Assembly (NCBI GenBank): GCA_934385475.1
Contig: CAKRPS010000005.1
Coordinates: 23,998-87,997, forward strand
Source of the DNA: an uncultured Lachnospiraceae bacterium
GTDB taxonomy: Bacteria; Bacillota; Clostridia; Lachnospirales; Lachnospiraceae
DNA length: 64,000 bases
Direction: 5' to 3'
The position numbers were made by a program, and so were the translations under genes. Below, one piece after another: positions 29,043 through 38,078 of the stretch (positions are counted from its first letter, which is position 1; each line of letters begins with the position of its first letter). A model generated the notes under the pieces. It ran no database searches. It was not told the DNA's origin and was given only the letters and a program-made list of their open reading frames with translations.

Positions 29043-29321
29043 ATGAAGAATGTATTTAAGAATGTAAATTGGAAAAAAGTCGGAACCTTTGCGGGTGGTG
29101 TTCTGTTTGGAACAGCAGGAATCAGCATTCTGTCCAGTAAAGACGCCAAAAAGGTTTATACACGCTGTACGGCTGCCGTTTTGAGGGCAAAGGACTGTGT
29201 GGTAAAGAAGGCAGGTATTTTGCAGGAAAACTGTGGCGATATCTATGCCGATGCAAAGGACATCAACGAGGATCGCGCGCGTGCTGCTGAAGAATGTGTA
29301 TGTGAGGATGAAGCAGAATAA
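29043..29321 (+). CDS. DUF6110 family small protein
   Basis: This 92-residue protein has a glycine-rich hydrophobic stretch near the N-terminus (VGTFAGGVLFGTAGISILSS, about 13-32), followed by a charged helix with four cysteines and an acidic C-tail ending ECVCEDEAE. The pattern is that of DUF6110 proteins, which commonly sit next to P1B-type ATPases, as here (30 bases before the ATPase gene). A role as partner or metal-handling subunit of the pump is inferred from context only. GGAGGAAAAAGGG precedes the ATG. Confidence 0.8.
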   Translation: MKNVFKNVNWKKVGTFAGGVLFGTAGISILSSKDAKKVYTRCTAAVLRAKDCVVKKAGILQENCGDIYADAKDINEDRARAAEECVCEDEAE

Positions 29322-29350
29322 GATACGTCACGAGAAGCGAGGCGAGAACA

Positions 29351-31432
29351 TTGAAATTTATAATAAAGAATGAATCCCGTGGACGGATCAGAATTCTGGT
29401 GCCGCAGAAAAGGATGACATTTGAGCAGGCGGACACTCTACAGTACTTCCTGATGAAGCTGGATGGGGTGACGGATGCAAAGGTCAATGAGAACACCTGC
29501 GGAGCCGTGATCTGCTATCATGGAAACCGGGATGATATACTGAAGGAATTAAAGAGATTCTGCTATGAGAAGGTTGAACTGCCGGATGGGTATATTGCTT
29601 CTTCCGGAAGACAGCTCAATGCCGAGTACAGGGATAAACTGATCGGAAACATAGCATTACATTATGCGAGAAGATTTCTTCTGCCTGCCCCTGTCAGGGC
29701 CTGCTATGTGATCTGGCAGTCAGGACATTTCCTGCTCAAAGGGATAAAATGTCTGTGGCAGCGCAAGATCGAGGTTCCGGTGCTGGATGCGGCAGCCATT
29801 ACGGTATCCATGTTGAGAGAAGACTTTGATACGGCAGGCTCTGTCATGTTCCTGCTGGGTGTCGGTGATATTCTGGAGGATTGGACACACAAGAAGTCCG
29901 TGGGAGATCTTGCCAGAAGCATGTCATTGAACATTGAACAGGTATGGCAGAAAACGGATGCCGGGGAGATTCTGGTTGAGACCAGCAGGATCAAGGAAGG
30001 CGGTCTGGTTGTCGTACATATGGGAAATGTGATTCCCTTTGACGGAATTGTGAGTGAAGGCGAAGGAATGGTCAATCAGGCATCCCTTACCGGAGAGGCG
30101 ATCCCTGTAAGAAAGGATGCGGGAACCTGTGTCTATGCGGGAACTGTGCTGGAAGAGGGTGAAATCACGCTCTGTGTCAAGCAGGCAGGGAACAGCAGCC
30201 GTTATGAAAAGATCGTTGCCATGATCGAAGAGTCAGAGAAACTGAAATCCGGTCTGGAGAGCAGAGCGGAACATCTGGCGGACCGGCTGGTTCCGTGGAC
30301 ACTAGGAGGAACAATCCTCACGTATCTGCTGACGCGCAATGTAACAAAGATGGTATCAGTACTGATGGTTGACTATTCCTGTGCACTCAAAATGGCAATG
30401 CCGATTTCGGTATTGTATGCGATCCAGGAGGCGAACCATTACAGCATCACGGTCAAAGGTGGCAAATATCTGGAAGCTGTGGCAGATGCGCAGACGATCG
30501 TCTTTGATAAGACGGGAACCCTCACGAAAGCAAAGCCGCGTGTCGTAGATGTGGTTTCCTTTAATGGGGAGGAACCCAGAGAATTACTCCGGCTGGCAGC
30601 ATGTCTGGAAGAACATTTCCCGCATTCAATGGCCAAAGCCGTTGTAGATGCGGCACAGGAGAGAAATCTGGAGCACGAAGAGATGCACTCCAGCGTGGAG
30701 TATGTTGTGGCACATGGCATTTCTTCCAGCGTAGATGGCAAAAAGGTTATCATCGGCAGTCACCACTTTATCTTCGGAGATGAGGAATGTACGATACCGG
30801 AAGGAAAACAGGAAGCGTTTGATGCACTCCCGGAAGAGTATTCACATTTATATATGGCTATTGAAGGCAAGCTTGCAGCGGTTATCTGTATAGAAGATCC
30901 GTTGCGGACAGAGGCTGCCCGGGTCGTAAAAGAACTCCGAAAGGCCGGTTTCCAGAAGATCGTGATGATGACTGGAGACAGCGACCGGACAGCGCGAGCG
31001 ATCGCACAGAAGGTTGGCGTGGATGAGTATTATTCCGAAGTGCTTCCCGAGGATAAGGCCAGCTTTGTAGAAAAGGAAAAGGCGAATGGCAGAACCGTTA
31101 TTATGATCGGTGACGGAATTAATGATTCGCCCGCCCTGTCGGCGGCCGATGCGGGAATTGCGATCAGCGACGGTGCTGCGATCGCGCGGGAGATTGCCGA
31201 TATTACAATCGGGGCGGATGACCTGTATCAGGTGGTAGTCCTGCGAAAACTCAGCAAGGCTTTGATGAAGCGGATACGGGGTAATTATCGAAAGATCGTA
31301 GGATTTAATTCGGCTCTGATTCTGCTGGGTGTGCTTGGAGTGATTCAGCCGACAACCTCGGCGCTTTTGCATAATACTTCAACAATTTTAATCAGTATGG
31401 GCGGTATGAGAAAATTACTTCCGGAAGAATAA
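29351..31432 (+). CDS. Heavy-metal-translocating P-type ATPase
   Basis: This 693-residue P1B-type pump exports or imports a transition metal. The N-terminal ~75 residues resemble a diverged HMA domain without the CxxC pair. Hydrophobic segments follow (about 105-180). The actuator motif is ASLTGEAIPVRK (near 243), the phosphorylation site is VFDKTGTLTKAKP (near 380), and the hinge is MIGDGINDSPALSAADAGIAI (near 583). The ion-channel motif, usually CPC, reads YSCALKMAMP, so metal specificity is not obvious. The start is TTG at 29351, after GAGGCGAG. A terminator overlaps the last codons. Confidence 0.92.
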   Translation: MKFIIKNESRGRIRILVPQKRMTFEQADTLQYFLMKLDGVTDAKVNENTCGAVICYHGNRDDILKELKRFCYEKVELPDGYIASSGRQLNAEYRDKLIGNIALHYARRFLLPAPVRACYVIWQSGHFLLKGIKCLWQRKIEVPVLDAAAITVSMLREDFDTAGSVMFLLGVGDILEDWTHKKSVGDLARSMSLNIEQVWQKTDAGEILVETSRIKEGGLVVVHMGNVIPFDGIVSEGEGMVNQASLTGEAIPVRKDAGTCVYAGTVLEEGEITLCVKQAGNSSRYEKIVAMIEESEKLKSGLESRAEHLADRLVPWTLGGTILTYLLTRNVTKMVSVLMVDYSCALKMAMPISVLYAIQEANHYSITVKGGKYLEAVADAQTIVFDKTGTLTKAKPRVVDVVSFNGEEPRELLRLAACLEEHFPHSMAKAVVDAAQERNLEHEEMHSSVEYVVAHGISSSVDGKKVIIGSHHFIFGDEECTIPEGKQEAFDALPEEYSHLYMAIEGKLAAVICIEDPLRTEAARVVKELRKAGFQKIVMMTGDSDRTARAIAQKVGVDEYYSEVLPEDKASFVEKEKANGRTVIMIGDGINDSPALSAADAGIAISDGAAIAREIADITIGADDLYQVVVLRKLSKALMKRIRGNYRKIVGFNSALILLGVLGVIQPTTSALLHNTSTILISMGGMRKLLPEE

Positions 31433-31450
31433 ACTTCCGGAAGTTTTTTT
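31417..31450 (+). terminator. Intrinsic terminator overlapping the end of the P-type ATPase gene
   Basis: ACTTCCGGAAG/CTTCCGGAAGT (31417-31427 with 31434-31444) form an 11-bp stem with a 6-base loop containing the stop codon. A run of seven Ts follows. Confidence 0.92.
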
Positions 31451-31485
31451 GTAACAGAAAAATACACGCACAAATTTCTTTGCTG

Positions 31486-31514
31486 TTGACTTTAGGGATG
31501 AAATGTGATATTTT
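31486..31514 (+). promoter_or_regulatory. Predicted promoter of the tetR gene
   Basis: TTGACT (31486-31491), a 17-base spacer and TATTTT (31509-31514). The TetR-type operator begins 6 bases after the minus-10. Confidence 0.6.
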
Positions 31515-31520
31515 TGAACT

Positions 31521-31537
31521 ACCGACAGGTTGTCGGT
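31521..31537. promoter_or_regulatory. TetR-type operator, copy 1
   Basis: The inverted repeat ACCGAC-AGGTT-GTCGGT has two perfect 6-base arms and a 5-base spacer. It lies just after the minus-10 of tetR, so binding would block the regulator's own promoter. A near-identical site occurs before the MFS gene. Confidence 0.7.
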
Positions 31538-31564
31538 TATACAAAACAGGAAAGAAGGATATTT

Positions 31565-32197
31565 TTGAGAGTTGTAAAGGATGCGCAGGAGCGCAGAAAT
31601 GAAATACTGGATGTAGCGGAGATGCTGTTTAGTACAAAGGGGTTCGACAATACGAGCACCAACGATATTCTGGATGAAATTGGAATCGCGAGGGGAACGC
31701 TTTATTATCACTTCAAATCCAAGGAAGATATTCTGGATGCCATGATCGACCGGATTACAGAACAGCTGATGCGAAGAGCTTCTGGGATTGCGAAAGATAA
31801 GTCCATACCGGTTCTGGAGCGGCTGATAAGGTCTATTATGGCGTTGAATGTGGACAATGACCTGGGGCATATGGTGATGGAACAGGTGCATCGACCGCAG
31901 AATGCACTGCTTCATCAGAAAATGCAAAGCAAAATGCTCAAGGTTGTGAATCCTATGATTATTGAAATTATTAAGGATGGGATCGCACAGGGGATCTGGC
32001 AGACAGACTATCCCGAAGGCATGGTGGAGATGACGATGCTGTATTCCAATGTAGCATTTGATGAACTGGAGGAATGTGAGCCCCAGGAACGCGAGCAGTG
32101 TATCAGGGCATTTACCTACAATGTGGAAAGAATGTTGGGGATGCAGGAAGGGGCGCTTGAGCAGGCCATGATGAGGATCTTTCATATGGGGGAATAA
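31565..32197 (+). CDS. TetR family transcriptional regulator
   Basis: The protein has 210 residues. The N-terminal helix-turn-helix domain reads RRNEILDVAEMLFSTKGFDNTSTNDILDEIGIARGTLYYHFKSKEDILDAMI (split: GFDNTSTNDILDEIGIA and GTLYYHFKSKEDI). A variable ligand-binding domain follows. The TTG at 31565, 6 bases after AGAAGGA, is taken as start because the frame's earlier starts lie in or before the promoter and operator. It probably represses itself and the downstream exporter genes through two matching operators. Confidence 0.88.
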   Translation: MRVVKDAQERRNEILDVAEMLFSTKGFDNTSTNDILDEIGIARGTLYYHFKSKEDILDAMIDRITEQLMRRASGIAKDKSIPVLERLIRSIMALNVDNDLGHMVMEQVHRPQNALLHQKMQSKMLKVVNPMIIEIIKDGIAQGIWQTDYPEGMVEMTMLYSNVAFDELEECEPQEREQCIRAFTYNVERMLGMQEGALEQAMMRIFHMGE

Positions 32198-32220
32198 AGA
32201 GGAGTTTTTTTTACTACTTA

Positions 32221-32237
32221 ACCGACCGACTGACGGT
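32221..32237. promoter_or_regulatory. TetR-type operator, copy 2
   Basis: ACCGAC-CGACT-GACGGT has the same arm length and spacing as copy 1, with one mismatched base in the right arm. It lies about 80 bases before the MFS gene, in the gap after tetR. Confidence 0.6.
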
Positions 32238-32314
32238 TATATACATAAAATGAGAACTGGTGTGCATACGGGATAGCAGAACAGAACGAAACATGCACAG
32301 AAATGAGGATATGT

Positions 32315-33559
32315 ATGGCAACAAAAACAAAGAGTAATTTTCCAAAATTTATCCTGCTGTGGCTGGGAGAATTGATTTCTTCTGTCGGAGGAGGACTCAC
32401 AAGCTTCGGATTAGGGGTATACGTCTTTCAGGAAACGGGAAGTGCTGCCGGTATGGCACTGGTAACACTGCTTGCCTTTCTGCCGACTCTGTTGTTCAGT
32501 GTACCGGCCGGAGTGCTGGCTGACCGATATGACAGAAGAATCCTGATGATGATAGGGGATGGATTTTCGGCGTTCGGCATTCTGTATATTCTGATCTGTA
32601 TGATACAGGGGGAGGCACTGCTTTATCAGATCTGCATCGGTGTTTTTGTCAGTTCGTTTTTTTCATCCCTGCTGGAGCCGTCCTACAGGGCAACTGTGAC
32701 CGATCTGCTGACAAAGGAAGAGTATTCTAAGGCAAGTGGTCTGGTCAGTCTTGCAGGAAGTGCAAGATACCTGATATCTCCGGTACTTGCCGGAATTTTG
32801 CTGACAGTCAGTGATATTAAGCTTTTGCTCATTATTGATATCTGCACCTTCTTTGTCACGGTGACTTCTACAGCGGTAGTGAAGAAGGGACTGGCTTCCA
32901 AACCGGCAGAGGACAGAGAACCGTTTGGAAAGAGCCTGAAGCAGGGATGGGAAGCGGTACATTCCCGAAAAGGAGTATTCTTATTGATTATTATGTCTTC
33001 GGCACTGACCTGCTTTATGGGCGTTTTTCAGATTCTGGCAGAGCCGTTGATCCTTGCTTTCCAGAGCACGGCAGCACTTGGCGTGGGAGAAACCCTCTGT
33101 GCAAGCGGTATGCTCGTTTCCAGCCTTATCCTGGGAATCTGGGGGCTGAAAAAGAACTACGCAAGAGTGCTCAGCTCCTCCCTTGTTCTGGCTGGAGCGG
33201 CCATGTTTGCTTTTGCAATCTGGGAAAACATGTACACAATCTGCATCTTTGGGTTCCTGTTTTTTGCAATGCTGCCGTTCGCCAATAATTGTCTGGATTA
33301 TCTGGTCAGAACCAATATTCCGGATGAGTTACAGGGACGTGCATGGGGATTTATCGGATTTCTATCACAGATCGGATATGTGGTTGCTTACAGCGCGGCA
33401 GGAACTCTGGCAGATGTAATAGGCACGCGGACAGGAATCGGAGTAGGAAGAGGGGCGGCACGGGTGATCATGGGTGCCGGAGTTTTGTTGGCTGCGATGG
33501 CATTTCTTCTTCGGTTTATAAAGAGTATCCGCGCATTGGAAAAAGGAGTGGAATATTGA
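32315..33559 (+). CDS. MFS transporter (drug-exporter-like)
   Basis: This 414-residue membrane protein has about 12 hydrophobic helices. The N-terminus KFILLWLGELISSVGGGLTSFGLGVYVFQETGSAAGMALV (split: WLGELISSVGGGLTSFGLG) and the loop GVLADRYDRRILMMIGD match the MFS_3/MefA-like exporters of Firmicutes. The second half has NIPDELQGRAWGFIGFLSQIG. The substrate is unknown, probably a toxic small molecule given the adjacent TetR and ABC genes. The ATG at 32315 follows TGAGGA; an ATG 12 bases earlier contains the ribosome binding site. Its stop overlaps the TTG start of the permease. Confidence 0.87.
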   Translation: MATKTKSNFPKFILLWLGELISSVGGGLTSFGLGVYVFQETGSAAGMALVTLLAFLPTLLFSVPAGVLADRYDRRILMMIGDGFSAFGILYILICMIQGEALLYQICIGVFVSSFFSSLLEPSYRATVTDLLTKEEYSKASGLVSLAGSARYLISPVLAGILLTVSDIKLLLIIDICTFFVTVTSTAVVKKGLASKPAEDREPFGKSLKQGWEAVHSRKGVFLLIIMSSALTCFMGVFQILAEPLILAFQSTAALGVGETLCASGMLVSSLILGIWGLKKNYARVLSSSLVLAGAAMFAFAIWENMYTICIFGFLFFAMLPFANNCLDYLVRTNIPDELQGRAWGFIGFLSQIGYVVAYSAAGTLADVIGTRTGIGVGRGAARVIMGAGVLLAAMAFLLRFIKSIRALEKGVEY

Positions 33560-35845
33560 AAACAGGGATGTTTCGGAAACTGGTAAGAGAAGATATCAGG
33601 AATAACAAATTTTCAACAGGAGCCATCGTGCTCTTTAGCGGTATTTCCGTAATGCTTTTTACCTTGACAATTATTTTGTTCGCAAATCTTCTGGGAGCGA
33701 TCGATCGTCTGATGGAAAAGGCGCGGACACCGGATTATCTGCAGATGCATGCAGGAGTGGTTGTGGAGAAAGAAATACAGGAGTTTGCACAGGCAAATCC
33801 ACAGGTAAAGGAGTGCCAGATCAGTCGGTTTCTGAATCTGGAGAATGACAAGATATATCTTGGAGAGCATTGTCTGGTAGAGAGCACGCAGGATAATGGT
33901 CTGAGTGTGCAGAATCCCTCATTTGATCTGCTTCTGGATGAAAATAACCAGATACCGCAGGTAAGCGAAGGAGAGGTTTATGTGCCGGTCTGTTACAGGC
34001 AGCAGTATGATCTGCATGCGGGCGATCTTATGCAGATCGGTCAGCAGACGTTGAAGATAGCAGGTTTTATCCGGGATGCACAGATGAATTCCATGATGGC
34101 ATCCTCCAAACGATTTCTGGTGGGAGAGGCTGACTACGAACGGTTTCTGGAGGACGGTTCGCAGGAATACCTGATCGAATTTCTGCTGATAGAGGAAGCG
34201 GATACAGGGGGCTTTGCGACAGCCTATGTAGATGCCGGTCTTCCGACAAATGGGCCTGCGATCACAGGGGGGGCTGATCAAGCTGATGAATGCACTGTCA
34301 GATGGAATGATGATCATGATCATTCTGCTGGTCAGTATTCTGGTATTTGTGATTTCCGCGGTTTGTATCCGCTTTATCCTCCTTACCAGGGTGGAGCGTG
34401 AGAAAAAAGAAATCGGCATGCTGAAGGCTCTTGGCATAGCACGCCGGGAGGTGAGGAAGTTTTATTTCGGAAAGTATGCGGTGATAACCTGCGCGGGAGC
34501 CGTACTCGGGATCGGCTTTGCGTGGGGGGCCTATCCGGTTCTGGCAGAAAAAATGCAGGAGCTGTATGGAACCAGTGTGGCAGTCTGGCAGAATGTCCTG
34601 TTTTCCCTGTTGGGTGCGGGCTTTGTGATAGCCTGTATGCTTTGGTTTGTGCGTGGCGTACTACACAAAGTAGAGAAAATTACAGCCCTTGATGCGCTTC
34701 TTGGCAGAGAGGAAAAGACAGGAAAAGGACAGAAGGGTTATATAGCGGTCATTGCGGCAATCTGCACTTTTCTGATGGTTATTCCGACTAATCTGAACAG
34801 TACACTGGAATCTCCGGAGTTTGTGACCTACATGGGAATCGGAGATGGAGAGATCAGAATCGATATAAGGCAGGGAGAAAATATCGGAGCAGTCACGCAG
34901 AAGCTTATGGAGAAACTCAGGGAAGATACAGAGGTGGAAGAGTTCTGTCTGTTACAGACTGGAATGGAAAAAATAGTGACAGAAGAAGGAAATGAAAATC
35001 TTCTTGTAGAATCCGGCAATCATATGGTATTTCCGGTCAGTTACAGCAAGGGACGTGCACCGCAAAAAGAAGACGAAATGGCTGTCTCAGCTTTGGAAGC
35101 GCAGGAGCTGTCTGTGTCGGTTGGTGATCAGATCCGGCTGGCAGAGGATAACGGAGAGACATCCTACCGTGTATGCGGTATTTATTCTGACATTACCAAT
35201 GGTGGAAAAACAGCAAAGAGGTGCAGCGGGGAAGGACAGAGCGCTGACGGTGATATCATGTGGAACATTATGTATATCACTTTAAAGGAAAACAGTGATA
35301 AAGCCGCATGGGTAGAAAGTTACCGGGAGTGGGCGGCAAAGATTGCCGGGGATGCGCTGCAACAGTCGGCGGCAGTCAAGATTGTAAGTATAAAGGACTA
35401 TGTACAGGCAACCTACGGACAGACCATGGAGCAGGTGAGTAAGGCAGCAACCATGACAAGTGTTGTGGCGGCAGCAATTCTGTTCGTGGTGATCATATTA
35501 TTTTTGAAGCTGTTAGTGGCCAGAAAAGCTTATGGAATTTCTCTGGAAAAGGCGCTTGGATTTGAGAATAGAGATATTATCAGAAAGTATTTCTACATGG
35601 GAACAGGCTGTGCTGTGGTCGGAGAAGCAGCGGGAATTGTTCTTGGAAATCTTCTGGGAGAAAGAATTTGCGGTATGGCACTTAAATCATTCGGTGCAGA
35701 GGGCTTTCGATTTGTCTGTGACTGGACGCAGATCCTGATCCGGATTCCGGGAATAGCACTTGTGGCAGCCATACTTGCCGTGTGGATCGGAACATCAGAT
35801 ATTTACAGTGTGAAGGCTTATGAATGTTGCAGAGACAGAGAGTAG
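33556..35845 (+). pseudogene. FtsX-like ABC transporter permease, split by a frameshift in a 7-G tract
   Basis: Two overlapping frames together make one ~762-residue permease. The first (33556-34401) starts with TTG overlapping the MFS stop, 7 bases after AGGAG. It encodes an N-terminal helix (GAIVLFSGISVMLFTLTII) and a MacB-like extracytoplasmic domain up to GLPTNGPAIT. The second frame continues with GLIKLMNALSDGMMIMIILL, further FtsX helices, a second extracytoplasmic domain and final helices. The switch point is a run of seven Gs (34267-34273); six would restore the frame. This could be a real mutation, phase variation or a sequencing error. The ATPase partner follows directly. Confidence 0.8.
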
Positions 35846-35859
35846 AAACGGAGATAAGA

Positions 35860-36615
35860 ATGGCAGAATTATTAAATGTAAAAGGATTGTGCAAGAAAAA
35901 TATTCTGAATGAGGTAGATTTTGAAATGGAACGTGGAGAGATGATCGCCATTATGGGACCGTCGGGTTCCGGAAAATCTACTTTGCTGTATCAGCTGGCC
36001 GGTATGGACACACCGGATGGCGGAGCAATTATTTTTCAGGGACATAATATGGTGGGACTTTCGGAGGACGAGTGTGCAAGGCTCCGACTGGAGCAGACTG
36101 GATTCGTATTCCAGCAGATGAATATGATGGTAAACCTGAAACTGCTTGATAATATTCTCTTGCCGGCGGTTTGGCTGCAAAAGAAAAACAAAAAGAATAC
36201 GAACCGTTCCAGTGAACAGATGCAGCGGGAGGCAGAAGAACTGATGAGGAAGCTTGGAATAGCCGGACTTGAGGACCGTAAGATTACGGAGGTGTCTGGT
36301 GGCCAGCTACAGAGAGCCTGTATCTGCCGGGCATTGATGAATCATCCGGCAATTATTTACGCCGATGAACCGACCGGGGCGTTAAACCGGAAAGCTTCCA
36401 GAGAAGTGATGGAGGAGTTTGTAAAGCTAAACCGAGAGGGTACCAGTATTCTGATGGTGACACATGACAGCAAGGTAGCCGAAATGTGCGATAAGGTACT
36501 GTATCTGGTGGATGGACGAATAGAAGGAAGTCTGGAACTGGGGAAGTATCGCCCGCAGGATGCATCACTCCGCGGCGAACGGATGAAAAAATGGCTGGAT
36601 AGCAAGGAAGCATAA
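35860..36615 (+). CDS. ABC transporter ATP-binding protein
   Basis: This 251-residue ATPase is of the MacB/LolD type. Walker A is IMGPSGSGKSTLLYQLAGMD (about 33-52), the Q-loop lies in FVFQQMNMM, the signature is EVSGGQLQRACICRALM, and Walker B is AIIYADEPTGALNRK. The H-loop is in MVTHDSKVAEMCD. The start at 35860 is placed 7 bases after CGGAGAT; an ATG 36 bases earlier is less likely. It should energise the FtsX-like permease encoded immediately upstream. Confidence 0.92.
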   Translation: MAELLNVKGLCKKNILNEVDFEMERGEMIAIMGPSGSGKSTLLYQLAGMDTPDGGAIIFQGHNMVGLSEDECARLRLEQTGFVFQQMNMMVNLKLLDNILLPAVWLQKKNKKNTNRSSEQMQREAEELMRKLGIAGLEDRKITEVSGGQLQRACICRALMNHPAIIYADEPTGALNRKASREVMEEFVKLNREGTSILMVTHDSKVAEMCDKVLYLVDGRIEGSLELGKYRPQDASLRGERMKKWLDSKEA

Positions 36616-36627
36616 AAAATTGTATAC

Positions 36628-36703
36628 AAAACACCTCTTTTCTGATATGATATAATTCATACCATACCAGTATGAATAGTGTGAAAAAAGAAAGGGGTGT
36701 TTT
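36628..36703 (+). promoter_or_regulatory. Extended minus-10 promoter nested in inverted repeats before the SGNH hydrolase gene
   Basis: TGATATAAT (TATAAT at 36651-36656) is an extended minus-10 without a clear minus-35. Outside it, AAAACACC and following bases (from 36628) can pair with GGTGTTTT (to 36703), whose arm includes the AAAGGGG ribosome binding site. Inside, ATTCATAC (36655-36662) pairs with GTATGAAT (36670-36677). The outer stem may end read-through transcripts from the ABC operon. Confidence 0.45.
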
Positions 36704-36706
36704 TGC

Positions 36707-37345
36707 ATGAGACAGATATTGTGCTATGGAGATTCTAATACCTATGGATATGTGCCGGGAACAGGGAAACGTTACCCATGGGGAGTGAGATGGACGAGTA
36801 TTTTGAATGAAATGCTCGGAATGCAGGAATACCGGGTGATCGAGGAAGGATTGTGTGGAAGAACCACCGTCTATGAGGATGTAACGCGGAGGAACCGCGA
36901 TGGAAGTAAGGTTTTGCCGGTTGTGCTGGAATCGCAGGGAGTCTGCGATCTGGTTGTCATCATGCTGGGAACGAATGACTGCAAAACCGCCTATAAGGCA
37001 AGTGCAGAGGAAATTGGCGAGGGGATGCGTAAACTGATCCGGCAGGTGCGCACCTATTCTGAGAGCAGCAAGATACTCATTATGGCACCGATCCACTTAG
37101 GGGAAGGAGTCTGGGAGAAGGGATACGATACGGAGTTTGGAGAGGAATCCTTAAGGGTCAGCTGGCAGCTCGGAGAAGCCTATCGAAACGTGGCAAATCA
37201 GGAGGGAACATTTTTCCTGAACGCGGCTGACTATGCGGAGCCAAGTACTATTGACAGGGAACACCTTGATCCGGAGGGACACCGTCGACTGGCAAAGGCT
37301 GTTTATGAAAGACTGCGGAACTGGAGCTTTGTGTCCGATATATGA
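36707..37345 (+). CDS. SGNH/GDSL hydrolase (arylesterase-like)
   Basis: This 212-residue esterase has the block I motif ILCYGDSNTYGYVPGTG, with the nucleophilic Ser in GDSN. Block III is VVIMLGTNDCKTAY, and block V is IDREHLDPEGHRRLA with the D-x-x-H-like catalytic pair. No signal peptide is visible, so it is cytoplasmic. The natural substrate is unknown; relatives act on aryl or acyl esters. The start follows AAAGGGGTGTTTTTGC. It precedes the MmcQ-MGMT fusion gene by 21 bases. Confidence 0.88.
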   Translation: MRQILCYGDSNTYGYVPGTGKRYPWGVRWTSILNEMLGMQEYRVIEEGLCGRTTVYEDVTRRNRDGSKVLPVVLESQGVCDLVVIMLGTNDCKTAYKASAEEIGEGMRKLIRQVRTYSESSKILIMAPIHLGEGVWEKGYDTEFGEESLRVSWQLGEAYRNVANQEGTFFLNAADYAEPSTIDREHLDPEGHRRLAKAVYERLRNWSFVSDI

Positions 37346-37366
37346 GTTTAAGGAGATGAGAAGGAC

Positions 37367-38014
37367 ATGAAGACAAGAGAGGAAGCATTGCAGTATGGAC
37401 TGTCTTTTCCGAATACCTATCAGGAGGCACCGTTTCACGATCCGAACTGGCAGCTTGTGAGGGTAAAAGGCAGCAAAAAGGCATTTTTATGGACCTATGA
37501 AAGAGACGGATATATCAACCTGAATGTGAAGGCAGACCCGGAGTGGAGAGATTACTGGCGAGGAGCATTTGAGGCAGTTATACCAGGATGGCATCAGAAT
37601 AAGGAGCATTGGAATACGATCATTCTGGACGGAACCGTGCCGGAGGATGCGGTCAGAAGAATGATCGAAGAGAGCTATGAACTGGTGACGGACAGTCCAT
37701 CAAAGCGTATTTATGAGGCTGTAAAGAGAATTCCCAGAGGAAGAGTTGCAACCTATGGACAGGTTGCTGAGATGGCAGGAGATAAGAAGATGGCGAGAGC
37801 CGTAGGGAATGCACTGCACAAAAATCCGGACCCCTCAGAGATTCCGTGCCACCGCGTTGTGAATGCCAAGGGAGAGCTTGCCGGAGCGTTTGCGTTCGGC
37901 GGTGGGGATGAACAGGCAAAACGCCTCCGTGCCGAGGGCGTACCAGTGGAAAACGGTAAAGTTGATCTTTCCAGGTTTGGCATTGACTCTTGCGGCAACC
38001 ATCTTCTGTTTTGA
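37367..38014 (+). CDS. Fusion of MmcQ/YjbR domain and methylated-DNA cysteine methyltransferase-like domain
   Basis: This 215-residue protein has two parts. Residues 1-107 are an MmcQ/YjbR-type domain (FPNTYQEAPFHDPNWQLVRV, LNVKADPEWRDYWRGAFEAVIPGWHQNKEHWNTIIL split at RG). Residues 112-205 are an MGMT/Ogt C-terminal domain: YEAVKRIPRGRVATYGQVAEMAG, the arginine-finger helix RAVGNAL, and the active site IPCHRVV with C161. The acceptor Cys is present, so it may repair alkylated guanine, unlike the Cys-less ATL proteins. The N-terminal half replaces the usual MGMT N-domain. Start after GGAGATGAGAAGG. Confidence 0.88.
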   Translation: MKTREEALQYGLSFPNTYQEAPFHDPNWQLVRVKGSKKAFLWTYERDGYINLNVKADPEWRDYWRGAFEAVIPGWHQNKEHWNTIILDGTVPEDAVRRMIEESYELVTDSPSKRIYEAVKRIPRGRVATYGQVAEMAGDKKMARAVGNALHKNPDPSEIPCHRVVNAKGELAGAFAFGGGDEQAKRLRAEGVPVENGKVDLSRFGIDSCGNHLLF

Positions 38015-38078
38015 CAAAATATTGCTTATGATATTCCAAATAGCAGATTTTGGAGAGGCAGACAGGTTTCGGAAAAAT

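Noticed and set aside
32303..32314. Upstream ATG of the MFS gene as the true start
   Set aside because: That ATG overlaps the TGAGGA ribosome binding site serving the ATG at 32315.
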